Shown piece by piece: positions 9,255 through 18,109 of a DNA stretch of 64,000 nt (position 1 is its first letter; every line of letters begins with the position of its first letter). The DNA lies in the NCBI GenBank assembly GCA_964633225.1, contig CAZWFQ010000009.1:6297-70296 (forward strand). Direction: 5' to 3'. A program made the position numbers and the translations under genes. Below the pieces are notes generated by a model, which had not been told where the DNA came from, ran no database searches, and worked only from the letters and a program-made list of their open reading frames with translations. Source of the DNA: JAKQIM01 sp964633225. Lineage in GTDB: Bacteria > Chloroflexota > Anaerolineae > Anaerolineales > UBA4823.

Positions 9255-11312
9255 TTGTCCCTGACACCCTTCTTTTCGCCCAGCGGCATTGCCATCATTG
9301 GCGCATCGCATGAGCCCACCAAGTTGGGGCATGGCCTGGCCTACAACCTGGCGCGCAGCAATTACTCCGGCGCCATGCACTTTGTCAACCCCAAGGGCGG
9401 CAAGCTCTTCGGACAGCCAATCTATACCAACATCTCTGAAGTTCCAGATCCAGTTGACCTGGCTGTGGTGCTCACCCCCGCCCCCACCGTGCCGCAAACC
9501 CTGCGCGAATGCGCCAAAAGGGGCATTCTAGCGGCGATTGTTCTCTCAGGTGGTTTTCGCGAGGTTGGTCCAGAAGGGGCCGCGTTGGAGGCCGAGGTGG
9601 TTGCTGTGGCCCGGGAATACGGCATGCGCTTCATGGGGCCAAACTGTGTCGGCATATTGAACACCCATTTGCCAATGGATGTCACCTTCCTGCCTCCGCC
9701 CGGCCCATTGCCTGGCGAGATTGCTTTTATCTCACACTCTGGGGCGTTGTGCAGTGCCGTGATCGACTGGGGCAGCGGGCAGGGATATGGATTCTCTCAC
9801 GTGGTCAGCCTGGGTAACCAGGCCGATGTTAATGAAGCGGACGTCCTTGCGCCCATAGCCGATGATCGCTTTACACGCGTTCTGGCCGTGTATCTCGAAA
9901 GCATCAGCAATGGCCAGCGCTTTGTTCAAGAGGCCAGCCAGGTCACCCGCCGCAAACCAATTGTTATCTTGAAATCTGGCCGTTCTGCCAGCGGGCAGCG
10001 GGCGGCGGCATCGCACACTGGGGCTTTGGCCGGGCAAGAGCATGCCGTAGACGCGGCCTTCCGCCGCTGTGGTGTCATCCGGGCCAACACCAGCGAAGAG
10101 TTATTTGACTGGGCACGCGCCCTGGCCTGGTGCCAGCCGCTCAACGGACGCGCCATCTCTGTTCTGACGAATGCGGGCGGCCCTGGTGTGACCGCCTCGG
10201 ATGCAGTGGAAGCCAATGGGCTGAGGCTGGCTGAGCTTACCCCCCAGACGCTCGCTGCCTTGCGCCAGATCTTACCGCCCGCTGCCAGCGTGCGCAACCC
10301 GGTGGATATGCTGGCCTCGGGCTCTCCAGAACTTTATGCCAGCAGTTTGAAGATCCTGCTTGATGACCCTGCCACAGACGGGGTGCTGGTTATTCTCCTG
10401 GCGCCGCCCACATTCTCGGCTGGCGCAGTCGCCAGAGCCATGGTGCCCATCATTCAAAGCGCTGCCAAGCCCGTTATCGTGGCACTGATGGGCCAGCGGA
10501 TGACCGGCGAAGCCGCCGAGCACCTGCGTTCAGCCCATATTCCCGAATACTGCTTCACCGAAAGGGCCGTCTCTGCCCTGGCGGTGCTGGCGCAGCGTAG
10601 TGAATACCTGGCGCGGGCCGATGAACAGCCGGTTGTCCTGGACGTTGATCCTGGCGCCGTGCGCGCCATCCTTGCATCAAAGTCTTCTAGCCCGGCGGAT
10701 ATCCTGGCGGCTTACGGCATCCCCACCCTGCCCATCCGCCTGGCTGCCAGCCCAGCCCAGGCGGCTGAGGTGGCGCGCCAGCTTGGATTTCCGGTGGTGC
10801 TAAAAGTGGCCTCGCCAGATATCTCGCACAAATCGGACGTGGGCGGGGTGCTGCTTAACCTGGCAGACGAAGCAGCGGTGGCACAAGGTTTTGAGACCGT
10901 GGTAACCAATGCGCAGCGCGCCATGCCAGAGGCCAAGATCCTGGGAGTACACGTCCAGCGTATGCTGCCTGCCGGGCAAGAAGTGATCGTGGGGGCGGTG
11001 CAAGACCCGCTCTTTGGGCCGCTGGTGATGTTTGGCTCAGGCGGCGTAGAAGTTGAGGGATTGAAAGATGTAGCTTTTGCTGTGGCGCCACTGACCCGCT
11101 CAGATGCCGAGCGCATGCTCGAGAACACCTGGGCCGGCCGCAAGCTGCGCGGCTTCCGTAACCTGCCCCCCGCCGACCGCTCCGCCGTGCTGGATGTGCT
11201 GCTGCGCCTGGCGCAGTTGGCGGCAGACTTCCCTGAGCTGCCTGAGATTGAGGTCAATCCGCTGCGCGTGCTGCCTGACGGCCAGGGCGCATTTGCAATT
11301 GATGTGCGCTAA
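9255..11312 (+). CDS. ADP-forming acetate/acyl-CoA synthetase (fused alpha-beta type)
   Basis: The 685-residue protein joins a CoA-binding Rossmann domain (IAIIGASHEPTKLGHG, about 10-100), succinyl-CoA synthetase-like domains with the phospho-acceptor His254 in SHTGALAG, and a C-terminal ATP-grasp domain (about 470-685, VLKVASPDISHKSDVGGV). This is the ADP-forming acyl-CoA synthetase family, which makes ATP from acyl-CoA in fermentative organisms. The TTG at 9255 was chosen because GGAG lies 9 nt upstream; a TTG at 9240 would overlap the galactosidase gene. Its stop overlaps by 3 bases the stop of the convergent M20 gene. The preferred acyl group cannot be told from sequence. Confidence 0.88.
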   Translation: MSLTPFFSPSGIAIIGASHEPTKLGHGLAYNLARSNYSGAMHFVNPKGGKLFGQPIYTNISEVPDPVDLAVVLTPAPTVPQTLRECAKRGILAAIVLSGGFREVGPEGAALEAEVVAVAREYGMRFMGPNCVGILNTHLPMDVTFLPPPGPLPGEIAFISHSGALCSAVIDWGSGQGYGFSHVVSLGNQADVNEADVLAPIADDRFTRVLAVYLESISNGQRFVQEASQVTRRKPIVILKSGRSASGQRAAASHTGALAGQEHAVDAAFRRCGVIRANTSEELFDWARALAWCQPLNGRAISVLTNAGGPGVTASDAVEANGLRLAELTPQTLAALRQILPPAASVRNPVDMLASGSPELYASSLKILLDDPATDGVLVILLAPPTFSAGAVARAMVPIIQSAAKPVIVALMGQRMTGEAAEHLRSAHIPEYCFTERAVSALAVLAQRSEYLARADEQPVVLDVDPGAVRAILASKSSSPADILAAYGIPTLPIRLAASPAQAAEVARQLGFPVVLKVASPDISHKSDVGGVLLNLADEAAVAQGFETVVTNAQRAMPEAKILGVHVQRMLPAGQEVIVGAVQDPLFGPLVMFGSGGVEVEGLKDVAFAVAPLTRSDAERMLENTWAGRKLRGFRNLPPADRSAVLDVLLRLAQLAADFPELPEIEVNPLRVLPDGQGAFAIDVR

Positions 11313-12421
11313 TAAGCGCTCTCTACCATCATCAAGAGCTGTTCCAGCCCGCTTGCCAGGGGGGCCGTCTGGATGTATTCTTCTGCCGTATGGGCCCCGC
11401 CGCCAATCGTCAGCCCCAGGCAAACGGCTGGCAGCCCAAGGCTGAGTGGGATATTGGCATCCGTCGAGCCTCGGTACCGGCGCGGCGGGATTCCTTGCGC
11501 TTCTAAGGCTCGCATGGCCAGGTGCACCAGGGGATGCTCAGCGGGGATCTCACCGGCCGGCCTGTACCCAACCACATCAACTTGCACTGCAACGCCCGGG
11601 CGATTAGCCGCCTGGGCCATCGCCTCTACCTGAGACGCCAGCATGTGCAGCGTTTCGGGGCTTTCTGAGCGCAGGTCCACTTCCATGTGAGCCTCGGCTG
11701 CAATCGTGTTAACCGAAGTGCCGCCAGCTATGATCCCTACATTTAAAGACGTGCGCGGCTGGATTGGCAGAGATAATCCTTTTAATCCCACGATCAAACC
11801 GGCCAGTTCGTGAACTGCCGAGGGGTGTCCATAATCAACCCATGAATGCCCGCCTGTGGTGCGAACCGTAATGCGATAACGCTGAGAGCCCAAACCCTGG
11901 TGATATACCAACCCTAATGCCATCCCCTCGATCACCACGTATGCCTGCGGCTCAGATCCAAAGCGCTCCACCACCGCCTTCATGCCCCGCAAATCACCCA
12001 GCCCCTCCTCACACACATTTGCCACCAACCAAAGATCGCCCAAAAGCGCCTTCCCCCGCTGGCGCAGGCCCCACAACAGCCCAAACAAGCCGGCTACCCC
12101 CAGCGAGTTGTCGCCAATGCCTGGGCCGCTGAGCGTTTCAACGCTGCGCACCAGGCTTAGATCTGTACCCAAAGGGAAAACCGTGTCCAGGTGCGCTGAC
12201 ACCACCACCGGCCGCGCCAGGGCTTGCGGCGCGCCCAACCCACCTGCCGGCAGCCGCGCCAACACGTTGCCTACATGGTCAATATAAGCATCCAGCCCTT
12301 CCTCCAGCAGGCGATCGCGGACGAACGCAGCCCGCTCTCCTTCTGCAAAAGTCGGCGCCGCCACCTGCTGCACCGCCACAGCCATCTCCAACACCCGCTC
12401 AGCTAACGAATAGTCCACCAC
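11309..12421 (-). CDS. M20 family zinc metallopeptidase/deacylase
   Basis: The protein has 370 residues. The metal-binding motifs of M20 are clear: SAHLDTVFP (His and bridging region near 75), GDNSLGVAG (bridging Asp near 103), NVCEEGLGD (catalytic Glu-Glu near 135) and the C-terminal His in GGAHTAEEY. A dimerisation domain sits in the middle. Members hydrolyse peptides or N-acyl amino acids; the exact substrate (tripeptidase, ArgE-like, DapE-like) is not resolved. Two tandem GTG codons (12421, 12418) follow a GGGAG; the second has better spacing. The end overlaps the end of the convergent acyl-CoA synthetase gene. Confidence 0.85.
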   Translation of the reverse strand: MVDYSLAERVLEMAVAVQQVAAPTFAEGERAAFVRDRLLEEGLDAYIDHVGNVLARLPAGGLGAPQALARPVVVSAHLDTVFPLGTDLSLVRSVETLSGPGIGDNSLGVAGLFGLLWGLRQRGKALLGDLWLVANVCEEGLGDLRGMKAVVERFGSEPQAYVVIEGMALGLVYHQGLGSQRYRITVRTTGGHSWVDYGHPSAVHELAGLIVGLKGLSLPIQPRTSLNVGIIAGGTSVNTIAAEAHMEVDLRSESPETLHMLASQVEAMAQAANRPGVAVQVDVVGYRPAGEIPAEHPLVHLAMRALEAQGIPPRRYRGSTDANIPLSLGLPAVCLGLTIGGGAHTAEEYIQTAPLASGLEQLLMMVESAY

Positions 12422-12481
12422 ACACTCCCAACACCTGGCCCATTAGCCAGTTCCGGTCACCCGGCTGCCGTCCACCCCCGG

Positions 12482-13330
12482 CTACACTTTTCTCACCGTT
12501 TCTTTCAATGCTTCTAACCGTGCCTGTGCCAGGCCCGGCAGGGCATCCAATGCATAAAATGGCCCGCTGCCTTCAATCACCAACGAGGCTGAGATATTGC
12601 CATGCAAAACCGCCTGCAGTGGATCGTAAGTGCGGCGGTAACCGGCCAAGAATCCACCGCAAAAGGCATCTCCAGCCCCGCTTGTATCTACCAGGCGGGC
12701 CGGGTAGGCCGAAATCTCCCAACGTGCTTTCGAGACCGAATCGTATAACAACTGGCCGCGCTCACCACACTTGATGACGATGAATTCACAGCCATAAGCC
12801 CCCAATGCCTCTGCCATCTGCCACAAGTCTGTGTTCCGCCCATGGAAAAGGTTGCGCAGATCCTCTTCGGATGGTATGAAAGCAGTCAGCCCGGTTAGCA
12901 AGGCCGGGATATCATCCCAGAAAGTAGGCGTCATCGTTCCCGGAGATGGATCGAGCGTCACCGTGGTAAAGCCTGCCTGGCGCAGAACGGCTGGCAGCAG
13001 GGTATGCGTCAGGTAGTCCAACGGGCAAAGGTGNNNNNNNNNNNNNNNNNNNNNNNNNNNNNNNNNNNNNNNNNNNNNNNNNNNNNNNNNNNNNNNNNNN
13101 NNNNNNNNNNNNNNNNNNNNNNNNNNNNNNNNNAGCCATTCACGCGGATAATCCTCACCCACCCGCGCCACCAATCCTGGCATAGCTTCAGGCTCCCAAA
13201 CGCCTAAACCCACGGCCGCATAGGCCAGGTTGCCCCCCAACACATCCAAAAGCGCTTTGCCATTCGGCAGCAGCGCATACTCCCGGCGCAACTGCCCTGC
13301 AAGAATATACCGTAGCGAGGCTGTAGACAT
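12482..13330 (-). CDS. PfkB/ribokinase-family carbohydrate kinase, interrupted by gap
   Basis: The C-terminal half shows the PfkB signature VDTSGAGDAFCGGFLAGY, with the catalytic-base Asp in GAGDAF, and the N-terminus has GGNLAYAAVGLGVW, the substrate-side Gly-Gly-Asn. The middle is replaced by 100 N (13034-13133). The two halves happen to be in the same frame, but the family usually has more residues between the VGEDYP segment and the nucleotide-binding half, so the real gap is probably longer than 100. The enzyme phosphorylates a sugar or nucleoside; the substrate is not determinable. A TATAAT only 7 nt before the ATG suggests leaderless expression. Confidence 0.82.
   Translation of the reverse strand: MSTASLRYILAGQLRREYALLPNGKALLDVLGGNLAYAAVGLGVWEPEAMPGLVARVGEDYPREWXXXXXXXXXXXXXXXXXXXXXXXXXXXXXXXXXXHLCPLDYLTHTLLPAVLRQAGFTTVTLDPSPGTMTPTFWDDIPALLTGLTAFIPSEEDLRNLFHGRNTDLWQMAEALGAYGCEFIVIKCGERGQLLYDSVSKARWEISAYPARLVDTSGAGDAFCGGFLAGYRRTYDPLQAVLHGNISASLVIEGSGPFYALDALPGLAQARLEALKETVRKV
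13034..13133. other. Scaffold gap of 100 N inside the PfkB gene
   Basis: Exactly 100 undetermined bases, the same length as the three other gaps in the window. This is a placeholder and not a measured distance. Confidence 0.98.
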
Positions 13331-13337
13331 AGCTTAG

Positions 13338-13343
13338 ATTATA
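13338..13343 (-). promoter_or_regulatory. -10 box 7 nt before the PfkB start (leaderless candidate)
   Basis: Perfect TATAAT on the minus strand, followed by seven bases and the ATG at 13330. Transcription would begin at or within a base or two of the start codon. No Shine-Dalgarno can fit. Confidence 0.6.
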
Positions 13344-13366
13344 AGACAAAACCCCATCTTTCAGGC

Positions 13367-14860
13367 TTATTTCCCCGCTTCGATCTGGCTGCCTGCATCG
13401 GCACAGGTGCAGGCGGTAATCGTATACCCGCCGCGCTGCAAGGTGCCAGCGTACTCTCGCACGCCGTTGTGGGCCACCCAGCCCTCCAGGTTAAAAGCCA
13501 ATGCACCTTCAGCCAAGATCCATTCACCATTGTATTTACGGGCAATATGGATGTGGGTTCCGGTTGCGCGCCCGCCCTCGCAAGAAGGCTGCCCCAGCAG
13601 GTCGCCGGTTTCGACCACCTTGCCTTCCAGGGAGCGCCCTTTGGAAGCAATGTGGTAATAAAATACAATCCAACCCGTGCGTTCATCCCCATCGCCATCC
13701 AAATCCAACACAACCGTACCATACTCAGAGCGCGCCACAACCCCCGCCGCAACCGCCGTGGCCCAGGCGGTGGTCGGCGTACAGCCGCTTTCCATTGCGC
13801 CAGGCGCAAAATCCAAAGCAGCCAGCGGCTCTCCCTCGCCATAACTGGAATGCGGGCCGCCCGTAAAGGCCCAGGTCAGGCCGGGGGGAAAAGGCAGCTT
13901 GAATTCTGGCTGCACCAGGCTGCCAGGGATATGCGGCACATCTGCCGCCCAGGGGTCTCCAAACAAGGACGAATACGTTTGTGCAAAGCCATCGAACGCC
14001 ACTGTTCGCTCATACTCCTGCCCATCTAAGAGGCGAGAAAAGTAGTATTGAACAGCCACCGTTGCCGCATTCAACCACGGGTCAGGGCGTTCCAGCCGCC
14101 CACTCAAGCGATCGAATTCCAGCATGTTGCCAGATCGCCAGCCGTAGTAACCGTTGTTAAGCGTATTGGCCGCCCAAACAAGCTGCAAATAAAACCCTTT
14201 ATGGCGCCAATTATCGTAGCCAAGCACGTAGGGAATATTGGTCGGTTTCTCAGGCTGGGTCAGCGCACCGCTGCTGTACTCCAATAAGGCCAAGAGCAGC
14301 CGCGGACTGACGCTGTGCTCCACTGCCACGTAATCCACAATTGTTGCCGCGTTGCGGGTATCGCCATAGGCGTAATCTTTGTGGTCTTTCAACCAACCTG
14401 GGTGCTCTGCCACGAAGGCCGCGGTGTCAAAGTCAATTTGTGCTGGACCATTGATGAACAGGCTGTCTGGCAGGATCTTATAAGGCGAACCCCAAAATGG
14501 CACGTAATAGATCGGGATTTTCATGGGCATGCCCGGCGGCATGGTGGTGGCGTCAGCGGGGATGAAGGAGTTGGCTGCCAGGATTTCTTTCACAGTGGTG
14601 TTGAAGCGCAGCGCCAGAGTTTCCAGCGTGTCTCCGGTTTGCGCAATATAATCCACCAATTCCCCCGGGGTATATGGCGGGCGCGTGGGATAAGGCGTCA
14701 TGCTCAGCTCGCTGGCAGCCTCAGTAGACACAGATACCACTGGCTCAGGCGTCTGGTTGCCATTCACGTCCGGCACATACGTCACCATAGCAGGCTGGCA
14801 GGCGCTCAATGCCCACACCATGCATACCAATAAATATAGACTTTTCTTACTACTTCTCAC
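13367..14860 (-). CDS. LysM + M23A (beta-lytic/LasA-type) lipoprotein, paralogue 1
   Basis: The 497-residue protein has a lipoprotein signal (LSAC, Cys21), a Pro/Thr-rich linker, a LysM domain (about 69-118), a helical middle domain (about 170-300) and a C-terminal M23 peptidase. His337 and Asp350 are separated by 13 residues, as in LasA and beta-lytic endopeptidase (subfamily M23A). His403 (YYHIA) and His436/His438 (GTHIHIA) complete the zinc and catalytic set. It should sit on the outer face of the membrane and cut peptide cross-links or glycine-rich peptides. It is the last of three tandem paralogues. The start is a GTG without a clear ribosome site. Confidence 0.82.
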   Translation of the reverse strand: MRSSKKSLYLLVCMVWALSACQPAMVTYVPDVNGNQTPEPVVSVSTEAASELSMTPYPTRPPYTPGELVDYIAQTGDTLETLALRFNTTVKEILAANSFIPADATTMPPGMPMKIPIYYVPFWGSPYKILPDSLFINGPAQIDFDTAAFVAEHPGWLKDHKDYAYGDTRNAATIVDYVAVEHSVSPRLLLALLEYSSGALTQPEKPTNIPYVLGYDNWRHKGFYLQLVWAANTLNNGYYGWRSGNMLEFDRLSGRLERPDPWLNAATVAVQYYFSRLLDGQEYERTVAFDGFAQTYSSLFGDPWAADVPHIPGSLVQPEFKLPFPPGLTWAFTGGPHSSYGEGEPLAALDFAPGAMESGCTPTTAWATAVAAGVVARSEYGTVVLDLDGDGDERTGWIVFYYHIASKGRSLEGKVVETGDLLGQPSCEGGRATGTHIHIARKYNGEWILAEGALAFNLEGWVAHNGVREYAGTLQRGGYTITACTCADAGSQIEAGK

Positions 14861-14891
14861 TGCTAACTACTCACAATCCACTATGCACGAC

Positions 14892-16481
14892 CTATGGTTC
14901 CCTGCGCCTCATAATCAACGATTCGCCTTCCCCGTATACGCTAGATTTGATCGTCAAACCGTTTCGCGTCAGCGTACCCAGGTAAACATCGTCGCCTGCA
15001 TGCGCTTCCCAACCGCTCAAAACGAAAGGCAGCGGCCCATCAGCCGGGATCCACTCACCATTATACTTGCGTGCAATGTGCACATGCGTGCCAGTTGATA
15101 TGCCGCCCTCGCAAGACGGATGGCCTAGCAGATCGCTTGTATCCAACCAATCGCCCACTTCAACCTGAATTCTGGTGACGTGCAAATATAAGAGATTCCA
15201 ACCCGTCTGCTCAAAACCATCACCATCCAGGTCCTGCACAATCACGCCGCCCCCAGAACGCACCACCAGGCCTGGGGCCATTGCCGCAACCCATGAATTC
15301 GACGGTACACAGCCCGATTGTGTGCTGGCAGGTGCAAAATCTAACGCTGCGCGGGCACCATCACGCTCCCAAGCACCATGCGGGCCGCCGGTAAAACTCC
15401 AATACTGCCCGATCAAGAAGGGTAGGATCAGATCCGGCTGGGCCAGGTCGGGCGGATATAAGGGCTCCACTTCCATAGCCCGCGCCCAGGGATTGTCAAA
15501 CATGCGCCGGTAGAGGGCAGGCAGGCCAATCCCATCATTCAATGCCTGCACCCAACTGACGGTATCGTATACCTGGGCTAAATAGTACTGCAAAGCCACC
15601 GTACCAGCATTCAAATCGGGTGCCAGGCGCGCAGACACCCCATCTGAAAATTTGACCTCCGTCACCAGGCCTTCGCGCCAGCCGTAGAAGCCCACCGAAA
15701 GTTGGTTCACAGCCCAAGACAACTGACCGTACAGCCCCTTACGGCCAAAATCAATCTTTCCCAAGGGATAGTCTTCTTGGGCAATGTTAGCAGGCTGCCC
15801 GTATAGCCAGCCGCTCTGGTATTCCAGCAACGCCAACAGCAGGCGCGGGTTGATCGAATTTTCGAGCGCCACGCGCTCCACAATCTCGGCCCCCGAAGTC
15901 CACTGGCTGGTTCCCAACCACTCGCGATACTCGCTCAAATAACCACCAGCCTGGTTAACAAAAGCATCGACATCAAAATTCGCCGCCGAGGGCGAGTTGA
16001 TCACTTCGCTGTCGGGCAGCACTTTTTCAGAAAGGGTGGTATTTGCCAGGCGTTGGGGAATGATCAGCAGGGTATTGGGGGCCAGCAGTGCCGCGGCCGG
16101 CAAAGGGTCTGGCGAAGAGATTTCGCTTGCATCAACGCCAAAGCGCACTGCCACCACTGGCAATGTGTCACCTGCCTGGGTGTAATACAGCAATGGAGGG
16201 GCCGGGGTGCCGGTTTCAGCAGGCACAGGGTTGGCTTGTACAGCCGCGCTCGAAGCGACCAACTCAGTGGGGTTGATCTGCTCGGGTATGGATACGGGCT
16301 CTTGCCCGCTGCCATAGCCCCCTGGCGCCGGGGTCACCTGTACCACCACAGTCGGCAGGCTGGCGCCACCTGGCGCAATAAACAACGGCGCCTGGGGCCC
16401 GCCCGTCCCAATCGAACAGGCCAGGGTTGCCGCTGCCAAAACTGCCCCTACCACCAGAGTTCTAAATGATTTTTTTATCAT
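14892..16481 (-). CDS. LysM + M23A (beta-lytic/LasA-type) lipoprotein, paralogue 2
   Basis: The 529-residue protein has the same order as its neighbours: lipobox TLAC (Cys22), linker of about 70 residues, LysM-like segment (about 99-145), helical domain containing NPRLLLALLEYQSGWL (211-226) and the M23A peptidase. Predicted zinc/catalytic residues are His368, Asp381, His434, His466 and His468. The ATG at 16481 is chosen over a TTG at 16490, since the signal peptide then starts MIKKS. Only 31 bp separate it from paralogue 1 and 47 bp from paralogue 3, so the three are probably cotranscribed. Confidence 0.82.
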   Translation of the reverse strand: MIKKSFRTLVVGAVLAAATLACSIGTGGPQAPLFIAPGGASLPTVVVQVTPAPGGYGSGQEPVSIPEQINPTELVASSAAVQANPVPAETGTPAPPLLYYTQAGDTLPVVAVRFGVDASEISSPDPLPAAALLAPNTLLIIPQRLANTTLSEKVLPDSEVINSPSAANFDVDAFVNQAGGYLSEYREWLGTSQWTSGAEIVERVALENSINPRLLLALLEYQSGWLYGQPANIAQEDYPLGKIDFGRKGLYGQLSWAVNQLSVGFYGWREGLVTEVKFSDGVSARLAPDLNAGTVALQYYLAQVYDTVSWVQALNDGIGLPALYRRMFDNPWARAMEVEPLYPPDLAQPDLILPFLIGQYWSFTGGPHGAWERDGARAALDFAPASTQSGCVPSNSWVAAMAPGLVVRSGGGVIVQDLDGDGFEQTGWNLLYLHVTRIQVEVGDWLDTSDLLGHPSCEGGISTGTHVHIARKYNGEWIPADGPLPFVLSGWEAHAGDDVYLGTLTRNGLTIKSSVYGEGESLIMRRREP

Positions 16482-16528
16482 GCTGTCCAACTACCTATAT
16501 ATCGATCCCTGATATGGGTTACCATTCT

Positions 16529-17833
16529 TCATGGCCTGGAAATCTGGTTGACATCAAACCTGCCATTCCATGCCTCAATTGACTGCCCATCGCGGGTCAA
16601 GAAACCATCATACTCCACGCCCGTGCCGCTTGAAGCCCAGCCATCCAGCACAAAGGCCCAGGCAGCCTGGTCAGCCGAGATCCACTCACCATTATACCTT
16701 CGCGCCAGGTGCAGGTGGGTGCCGGTAGAATAGCCCCCCTCGCAAGAAGGATGCCCAAGGCGCTCGCCAGCGCGCAAATAAGTGCCTTCTTCAACGCGCT
16801 GGTAATCATCAATGTGCAGGTAAAGTACGCTCCAGCCCGTCTGCTCAATGCCATCGCCATCCAGATCTTGTACCACCGATCCATTTTCAGCGCGCACGAT
16901 CAACCCATCGGCCACAGCCGCCACCCAGGCTTCGCTGACCACACAGCCCATCGGCTCTCCAGGAGGGGCAAAATCCAATCCCGCCCAGGCAGAGCCATCG
17001 CCCCAACCGCCATGCGGTCCGCCCGTAAAAGACCAATACTCTTCGTCCTCAAAAGGCAGCTGCATGGATGGTTGAGAAAAGGCCTCGGGCATCAGCGGCT
17101 CGACCGTGTAATCGAAGGGGTAGCCGAACAATGAGGCGTAAACTGCATATAGCCCGTCTTGGGTAACAGCCTGCTCCCAATTGGGGCGGTCATAGAGCAA
17201 GGCATAATAAGACTGCACGCCAGCCGTCCCGGCGTTGATGGTAGGATCAATTGGCACCGTCATGCCGTCTATCAGCACCCAAGAGCCAATCGCATTGACA
17301 CGCCACTGGTAAAAGCCGCGGTTCAGGTTATTTGCCGCCCAGGCAAGCTGTAAATATAATCCTTTGCGCCAGTAGTCCCGGTTGCCCAGCGGCTGATCCA
17401 GGGTATCTTTCTCCGGATTACTCTGCCGCAGCCAGCCGCTCTGATATTCCAGCACGGCCAGCAGCAGCCTGGGGTTGACCGAAAACTCTTGNNNNNNNNN
17501 NNNNNNNNNNNNNNNNNNNNNNNNNNNNNNNNNNNNNNNNNNNNNNNNNNNNNNNNNNNNNNNNNNNNNNNNNNNNNNNNNNNNNNNNNNNCTCAACCCC
17601 GGCAGCTCCCGCAGCGCATCGGGCGTGGGCGTCATGATACTCGGATCATCCGCCCGCCGGACAAACGGCAGGAACATCGAAGCAGTCGGCTGTACAATGG
17701 GCGCCGGCAGACCATCTTGAAAAGCCGGCTGTGTACTCGAAGGCGCCCGAGCTGGCATGACACAACTTGCCCCAGCCACCAACAGACCTAACAGCGTCGC
17801 TATCCTTGCGCAAAGCCTAATCAAAATCAGCAT
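16529..17833 (-). CDS. LysM + M23A-type lipoprotein, paralogue 3, interrupted by gap
   Basis: This is the first gene of the tandem set. It has a signal peptide with ASCVMP as the likely lipobox, and the linker contains FLPFVRR. It then runs into 100 N (17492-17591), where the LysM domain would lie, and resumes in the helical domain (NPRLLLAVLEYQSGWL). The peptidase is intact: GGPHGGWGDGSAWAGLDFAP keeps the His-to-Asp spacing of 13, followed by LYLHID and GTHLHLA. The ATG at 17833 starts directly at the signal peptide. The true length across the gap is unknown. Confidence 0.78.
   Translation of the reverse strand: MLILIRLCARIATLLGLLVAGASCVMPARAPSSTQPAFQDGLPAPIVQPTASMFLPFVRRADDPSIMTPTPDALRELPGLXXXXXXXXXXXXXXXXXXXXXXXXXXXXXXXXXXQEFSVNPRLLLAVLEYQSGWLRQSNPEKDTLDQPLGNRDYWRKGLYLQLAWAANNLNRGFYQWRVNAIGSWVLIDGMTVPIDPTINAGTAGVQSYYALLYDRPNWEQAVTQDGLYAVYASLFGYPFDYTVEPLMPEAFSQPSMQLPFEDEEYWSFTGGPHGGWGDGSAWAGLDFAPPGEPMGCVVSEAWVAAVADGLIVRAENGSVVQDLDGDGIEQTGWSVLYLHIDDYQRVEEGTYLRAGERLGHPSCEGGYSTGTHLHLARRYNGEWISADQAAWAFVLDGWASSGTGVEYDGFLTRDGQSIEAWNGRFDVNQISRP
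17492..17591. other. Scaffold gap of 100 N inside M23 paralogue 3
   Basis: Exactly 100 undetermined bases. It falls where the LysM domain of this paralogue is expected. Near-identical tandem copies are a plausible cause of an assembly break. Confidence 0.98.
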
Positions 17834-18066
17834 ACCTTTCACAGGAACGAGACGTACATTCGCACTCCACGTACACATGCAGTACCATTTACGTCTTGTT
17901 CCGATTCGTTTGATTTTACATCACAATGATTCCGCCAGTCAACCGATATGCATAGCAATTCCATCACTTTGTTGCAAGTTTTATACCGCCCAGGCAGATT
18001 GTCATGTTACAAATGTCCTGCTTTCGCCCAGATTGGGCAGATTAGCATCAATCTTCCCCACCCTCT

Positions 18067-18075
18067 TGATATAAT
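18067..18075 (+). promoter_or_regulatory. Extended -10 promoter for the formiminotransferase operon
   Basis: TGATATAAT matches the extended -10 consensus TGnTATAAT. It is 34 nt before the ATG at 18110, which has GAGG 6 nt upstream. Confidence 0.55.
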
Positions 18076-18109
18076 AAACTCTATCTACTATCTCATCTCG
18101 AGGTCACTC

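Noticed and set aside
17948..18109. N-terminal extension of the formiminotransferase
   Set aside because: The extension covers the promoter. The ATG at 18110 has a ribosome site and begins at the conserved family start.
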